Source: an uncultured Traorella sp.
GTDB taxonomy: Bacteria > Bacillota_I > Bacilli_A > Erysipelotrichales > Erysipelotrichaceae
Direction: 5' to 3'
DNA: 9,505 nucleotides
Assembly: GCA_945919165.1 (NCBI GenBank)
Contig: CAMEIZ010000065.1
Location: forward strand, 1-9,505
A program made the position numbers and the translations under genes. How positions within the stretch are numbered: position 1 is the stretch's first letter; each line of letters begins with the position of its first letter. The notes under the pieces were generated by a model. It had not been told where the DNA came from, searched no databases, and saw only the letters and a list, made by a program, of their open reading frames with translations. Shown here in pieces: positions 6,470 through 9,505 of this stretch.

Positions 6470-7868
6470 CACATCAACAAATTATTTTAAAAATCTGTTA
6501 ATTCGAAAAAAGAAACTGTTGTTTCTTTATACCCTTGTTCTTTTTGTCGGATTTCCATTTGTTTTAATTGTGAATCTAGATCGGGGATTGTTAAGCATCG
6601 CAGAAGGTTGTTTTGTTATATGTCTGGGAGTAATGGCAATTCTGGCTACAGTATTACCTATCTTTACATTTAAATTCTCATTGACAAAGCGTCATGTCGA
6701 TACGTATTATGCCTTGCCGATAAATCGTGAACATTTATTTAAGGCTCATTTCTTTGCACCTATCGTGGGAGCTTTATTGCCGATTCTTATAAATTTCGCC
6801 ATTGGAGCCGTCATTTTAACATTTGATGTCAGCCTGCTGAAGATTTTTCAGATGTTTCTCTTTCTATTACTGGCATTTTTATTGTTTGTCGCTGTTTACA
6901 GTATAAATACATTCTTTGTTCTAAGATGTAATTCAGTTGTGGACGCCTGTATCATTACAGCAGCTGTTACGTTATGTTGTGTTTTTGTATCCGGAGCCAT
7001 CGAAACATTTATTCAGTCTCAGATTGTTCCAAACAACATGATTCAAATGGAACAATATCCTGAAATAGCATTAAAACTGTTGACTCCGATGAATGGCTTT
7101 TTCAATCTAGGTGAAACAATGATTGAAAGTCATACGACATGGAATAGATTTACAGGTTTTGAATGGGGTTATTATGTTTATTATCTTTTTGTAGGGGCAA
7201 TGGCTTATTTTGGAGCCCAAAAGACATTTAAAAAGAAAAAGGGAGAAGGAGCAGAACAGCTGAGTGAGGATATTTTCACTTATCCGTTATTTGTCAATCT
7301 GATTATGATTTGCCTGATGCTGATGCTGAATCTTGCAAGAACGGATCTTACTGGTGCAATCTTTATTGTCATTTCTTTGTTTGTATTGAATTTTATTGGA
7401 AATGGTATTGCACATCGAAGTATGAAAGTGTCCTGGCCAATGGTGATTCGTTTTGTTATTTTGATCACAGTTATTAATTTGTTTAATTTTGCGTCAAAAG
7501 AAACCGAATTTTTTGGCATTAATCGTTTTGTAATGGATTATAGGGAATTTGACAGAATTGAAATCAGAAATTGGAATTATAGTGCTGATCCAGGCTATGA
7601 ATATGGTGTTAGCTTCGTACCGGAAGAAGCGAGTGAAAATGAAAAAGCGTTAATGGATCTTGTTTATGATCTTCAAAGAATAACCTCTCTTGATTATAAA
7701 AATGATGAATTTTCAATATTTGAAGGAGATATCTATATCAGTATTTCATACTATAAGGATATAAAGGTTTATAAAACAGTAAATTATTATTTGAATGAAC
7801 AGGAAGCAAGTGAATTTCAGAATCAGATGAAACGCTGTGAATCATTCCTTGAGGAAATATACGAATAG
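6462..7868 (+). CDS. ABC transporter permease with soluble C-terminal domain
   Basis: A 468-residue membrane protein. About eight or nine hydrophobic segments lie roughly at residues 20-37, 44-70, 96-120, 127-152, 159-180, 225-242, 265-285, 288-303 and 330-344. A hydrophilic tail of about 120 residues follows (about 348-468), rich in Asp, Glu and Tyr. The loop KRHVDTYYALPINREHLFKAH after the second segment matches the pattern near the coupling region of ABC-2-type permeases in Bacillota (FHSLPIKRE-like). The tail resembles the DUF6449-type extension of such permeases, though I cannot confirm this. The ATG at 6462 is within the end of the ATPase gene and follows AAGGGGG; an upstream in-frame ATG at 6414 lies deep inside the ATPase gene and is unlikely. 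With the ATPase it would form an exporter, possibly for antimicrobial peptides or an envelope component. Confidence 0.88.
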   Translation: MNSTSTNYFKNLLIRKKKLLFLYTLVLFVGFPFVLIVNLDRGLLSIAEGCFVICLGVMAILATVLPIFTFKFSLTKRHVDTYYALPINREHLFKAHFFAPIVGALLPILINFAIGAVILTFDVSLLKIFQMFLFLLLAFLLFVAVYSINTFFVLRCNSVVDACIITAAVTLCCVFVSGAIETFIQSQIVPNNMIQMEQYPEIALKLLTPMNGFFNLGETMIESHTTWNRFTGFEWGYYVYYLFVGAMAYFGAQKTFKKKKGEGAEQLSEDIFTYPLFVNLIMICLMLMLNLARTDLTGAIFIVISLFVLNFIGNGIAHRSMKVSWPMVIRFVILITVINLFNFASKETEFFGINRFVMDYREFDRIEIRNWNYSADPGYEYGVSFVPEEASENEKALMDLVYDLQRITSLDYKNDEFSIFEGDIYISISYYKDIKVYKTVNYYLNEQEASEFQNQMKRCESFLEEIYE

Positions 7869-7876
7869 GAGTGATT

Positions 7877-8218
7877 ATGATGTTTTATATATATTGGATT
7901 TTGATGATGATATCATTGATTACTTCTTTTGCCTATCTGTCAAAATCAATGCAGAACAAACATCATCTTTTGTTTGGAACAAGTTTGATGCAATGTATTT
8001 TGTCAGTTTCATTACCATTTTTGAATCTGTTATTTGTCAGTTATTCTGAGCTGAGTGCTTGTCTTCAGGATCAGTTTAGCTTCTTATGGATGAAAGCAAA
8101 TACTGGGAATGCAACAGCGTTCATTATTTTGATGGGTTATTTAGTGACATTTATGTTAGTGGTTTTGAATGGAAAGCTGATATTTGACAGAAATAAAAAG
8201 CATTCCATTTCAATTTAG
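7877..8218 (+). CDS. Small three-helix membrane protein of unknown family
   Basis: A 113-residue protein with three hydrophobic segments, roughly at 2-22, 32-55 and 80-102, and a short basic end (NGKLIFDRNKKHSISI). I recognise no family motif. It begins 8 nt after the permease stop, with AGGAG at 7867-7871. A GTG at 7871 and ATGs at 7877 and 7880 are possible starts; the spacing to AGGAG favours 7877 or 7880. Its place as last gene of a GntR-ABC operon suggests an accessory subunit or immunity-like partner of the transporter, but that is inference from position only. Coding is supported by the good RBS, the operon spacing and the coherent hydrophobic pattern. The segment just downstream leads straight into the rpmE promoter with no convincing terminator. 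Confidence 0.75.
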   Translation: MMFYIYWILMMISLITSFAYLSKSMQNKHHLLFGTSLMQCILSVSLPFLNLLFVSYSELSACLQDQFSFLWMKANTGNATAFIILMGYLVTFMLVVLNGKLIFDRNKKHSISI

Positions 8219-8269
8219 TATTTGTACCAAAAGTTCCATGGAAAGTGTTAGAATCTTCATAAAAAACAC

Positions 8270-8298
8270 TTGATTTACAAGGGATTTGATGGTATTAT
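8270..8298 (+). promoter_or_regulatory. Sigma-A type promoter of rpmE
   Basis: TTGATT (8270-8275) and TATTAT (8293-8298) are 17 nt apart. Transcription should begin near 8305, giving a leader of about 47 nt before the rpmE start. Confidence 0.7.
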
Positions 8299-8311
8299 GT
8301 ATGAGCACTTA

Positions 8312-8336
8312 CTTTGGGTCGATAAGACACTCAAGG
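8312..8336 (+). promoter_or_regulatory. Possible structured leader hairpin upstream of rpmE
   Basis: An imperfect hairpin can be drawn with a closed top GTC-GATAA-GAC (8318-8328) and a lower, bulged stem between CTTTGG (8312-8317) and the CTCAAGG end (8330-8336). It ends 2 nt before the GAAGGAG ribosome binding site. L31 mRNA leaders that bind the protein and autoregulate are known in several bacterial groups, including Bacillota. Whether this is one cannot be told without covariation. Confidence 0.35.
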
Positions 8337-8351
8337 CGGAAGGAGATTAAC

Positions 8352-8555
8352 ATGAAAAAAGGAATTCATCCAACTTACAATCGCATTACTGTGAAATGCA
8401 GTTCTTGCGGAGCTGAATTCGAAACAGGTTCAACTTCTAAGGAATTAAGAATTGATACTTGTGCAAATTGCCATCCTTTCTATACAGGAAGACAAAGATT
8501 TGCTGCAGCTCAGGGTCGAATTGAAAAATTCAACAAAAAATACGGACTTAAATAA
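8352..8555 (+). CDS. rpmE: 50S ribosomal protein L31, zinc-binding (four-Cys) form
   Basis: A 67-residue protein starting MKKGIHPTYNRITVKCSSCG, the standard length of L31. Cys16, Cys19, Cys37 and Cys40 (CSSC and CANC, followed by HPFYTGRQRF) make this the zinc-binding type A form. L31 sits on the large subunit and bridges to the 30S head. The ATG at 8352 has AAGGAG with a 7-nt gap. It has its own promoter and terminator, and precedes tdk and prfA as in many Bacillota. Confidence 0.97.
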   Translation: MKKGIHPTYNRITVKCSSCGAEFETGSTSKELRIDTCANCHPFYTGRQRFAAAQGRIEKFNKKYGLK

Positions 8556-8589
8556 GATAAGAGGACATCAAGTCCTTTTTTCTTATCTT
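8554..8589 (+). terminator. Nested hairpin terminator after rpmE
   Basis: The inner stem AGGAC (8562-8566) / GTCCT (8572-8576) has a 5-nt loop and is followed by a T run to 8581. An outer perfect 8-bp stem AAGATAAG (8554-8561) / CTTATCTT (8582-8589) encloses it, so the T run becomes a one-sided bulge when both form. The left outer arm begins inside the rpmE stop codon. Confidence 0.7.
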
Positions 8590-8598
8590 GATTTTGTG

Positions 8599-8604
8599 TA
8601 TAAT
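8599..8604 (+). promoter_or_regulatory. -10 box of a probable tdk promoter
   Basis: A perfect TATAAT lies 22 nt before the tdk ATG, preceded by TGTG. The -35 position at 17-nt spacing falls on the T run of the preceding terminator and does not match consensus, so the promoter may be weak and some expression may come from rpmE read-through. Confidence 0.5.
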
Positions 8605-8626
8605 AGTAGAGTATTGAGGTGAATTT

Positions 8627-9220
8627 ATGTATCAACAGTATAAAGAAGGCTGGATTGAAGTGATTACCGGATGTATGTTTGCCGGGAAAACGGAAGAGCT
8701 GATTCGAAGAATTAATGTATTGCAGTTTGCGAAAAAGAAAATTGTTGTATTTAAGCCAAGTATTGATGATCGATACAGTATTGACAGAGTTGTTTCACAT
8801 GCAGGAACCAGCGTGGAAAGTTATGCAATTAAGGATTCAAGTGAAATATTAAAGCTTTGTGGCGATGCTGATGTGATTGCAATCGATGAGGTGCAGTTTT
8901 TTGATGATGGAGTTGTGGATGTCTGCAACTGTCTGGCAGATCAGGGCAAGCGTGTGATGTGTGCCGGATTGGATATGGATTTTCGAGGAGAACCATTTAG
9001 TATTATGCCGCGTTTAATGACACAGGCTGAATTTGTTACAAAACTGACAGCAGTCTGTACAAAATGCGGAGCTCCTGCTACAAGAACGCAGCGTATCATA
9101 GATGGAAAACCAGCCAGCTATGATGATCCTATCATTCTGGTGGGAGCCAGTGAGTCCTATGAGGCAAGATGTCGTCATTGCCATGAAGTTCCTGGCAAGA
9201 AACAGGTGAGTCAACATTGA
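8627..9220 (+). CDS. tdk: Thymidine kinase (type II)
   Basis: A 197-residue enzyme that phosphorylates thymidine to dTMP with ATP in the pyrimidine salvage pathway. The P-loop GCMFAGKT is at 15-22; FKPSIDDRY (42-50) follows; Walker B with the catalytic base is IAIDEVQFF (84-92, Glu88); GLDMDFRGEPF (114-124) is the conserved segment after it. The zinc-binding lasso region has Cys144, Cys147, Cys182 and Cys185. Length and motif order match cytosolic TK1-like bacterial enzymes, which are tetrameric and inhibited by dTTP. The ATG at 8627 follows GAGGTG with a 6-nt gap. The stop is 43 nt before prfA, so the two may be cotranscribed. Confidence 0.97.
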   Translation: MYQQYKEGWIEVITGCMFAGKTEELIRRINVLQFAKKKIVVFKPSIDDRYSIDRVVSHAGTSVESYAIKDSSEILKLCGDADVIAIDEVQFFDDGVVDVCNCLADQGKRVMCAGLDMDFRGEPFSIMPRLMTQAEFVTKLTAVCTKCGAPATRTQRIIDGKPASYDDPIILVGASESYEARCRHCHEVPGKKQVSQH

Positions 9221-9263
9221 TTCGCAGTTTACAATCAAATTGCGATGAAAGAGAGGTAAAAAT

Positions 9264-9505
9264 ATGGATGCAATGATTGAAAGATTAGAAAGCATTGTTT
9301 CAAGATATAATGAACTGGGTGAGCTTTTGATGAAGCCGGAAACGCTGTCAGATAATCGCTTAATGGCAAAATATGCCAAAGAGCAGGCAAGCCTGGCTCA
9401 GTCTGTTGAAACATATTCAGAGTATAAAAAAGTTTGTGAAGAATTAGAAGCAGCACATGATCTTTTGAGTGAAAAAGATGAAGAGATCAGAGAAATGGCA
9501 AAAAT
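9264..9505 (+). CDS. prfA: Peptide chain release factor 1, N-terminal part (runs off right edge)
   Basis: The first 80 residues of RF1 are visible: MDAMIERLESIVSRYNELGE, a middle part with LSDNRLMAKYAKEQASLAQS, then VETYSEYKKVCEELEAA and LLSEKDEEIREMAK. This is the helical N-terminal domain of class I release factors. The codon-recognition PxT and catalytic GGQ motifs lie beyond the window. RF1 releases the peptide at UAA and UAG codons. The ATG at 9264 follows GAGAGG with about 7 nt. Its place after rpmE and tdk is the usual Bacillota order, often followed by prmC, which methylates RF1. Confidence 0.93.
   Translation, partial: MDAMIERLESIVSRYNELGELLMKPETLSDNRLMAKYAKEQASLAQSVETYSEYKKVCEELEAAHDLLSEKDEEIREMAK

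Noticed and set aside
8243..8271. AAGTGTT / AACACTT inverted repeat as terminator of the ABC operon
   Set aside because: Only 7 AT-rich pairs, a 15-nt loop, no T run, and it overlaps the rpmE -35 box.
9014..9456. Minus-strand open frames across the end of tdk and start of prfA
   Set aside because: Both overlap clear plus-strand housekeeping genes and have no RBS or recognisable motifs.

Overview
The window looks like a chromosomal segment of a low-GC Bacillota. It is AT-rich and has strong purine-rich ribosome binding sites, sigma-A type promoters and U-tailed hairpin terminators. TGA is used as a stop and TGG for Trp, which argues against Mycoplasma. The right end has the rpmE-tdk-prfA order common in Bacillota. 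An Erysipelotrichales-like host is plausible, but that is inference from style and not proven by a marker gene.

Left end (1-1144). A minus-strand AAA+ ATPase of the AAA_14/DUF4143 type runs off the left edge, with its own promoter. Upstream of it on the same strand lies a decayed gene (about 557-939) with three in-frame stops and a frameshift, still followed by a U-tailed hairpin. Then comes a regulatory region with two abutting ATGAC-N6-GTCAT palindromes and a further TGTCA-N4-TGACA repeat. These sit immediately upstream of a good promoter for the flotillin gene.

Middle (1145-5079). This part holds single genes separated by bidirectional terminators: a FloT-like flotillin (+), a DUF3284 protein (-), a compact glycerol-dehydrogenase-like metal-dependent alcohol dehydrogenase (+), and a ZupT-type ZIP metal transporter (-). 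The flotillin has no NfeD-type partner beside it.

Operon (5154-8218). A YtrA-type GntR regulator, an ABC ATPase, a multi-spanning ABC permease with a soluble C-terminal domain, and a small three-helix membrane protein of unknown family are tightly coupled. Two of the junctions overlap by 7-8 nt, and the third gap is 8 nt. The promoter overlaps a repeat/palindrome that is a good candidate autoregulatory operator. Known systems with this layout (B. subtilis ytr type) respond to cell-envelope or antimicrobial stress; the substrate here cannot be read from the sequence.

Right end (8270-9505). This is the housekeeping block: rpmE (zinc-binding four-Cys form of L31) with its own promoter and a possible structured leader, a nested hairpin terminator, tdk (thymidine kinase), and the 5' part of prfA (release factor 1), which runs off the right edge.

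No tRNA, rRNA, CRISPR array or intact insertion sequence was seen. Most of the window is ordinary core or common accessory content. The points most worth a second look are the operator cluster before the flotillin, the unassigned small membrane protein of the ABC operon, and the unidentified pseudogene.
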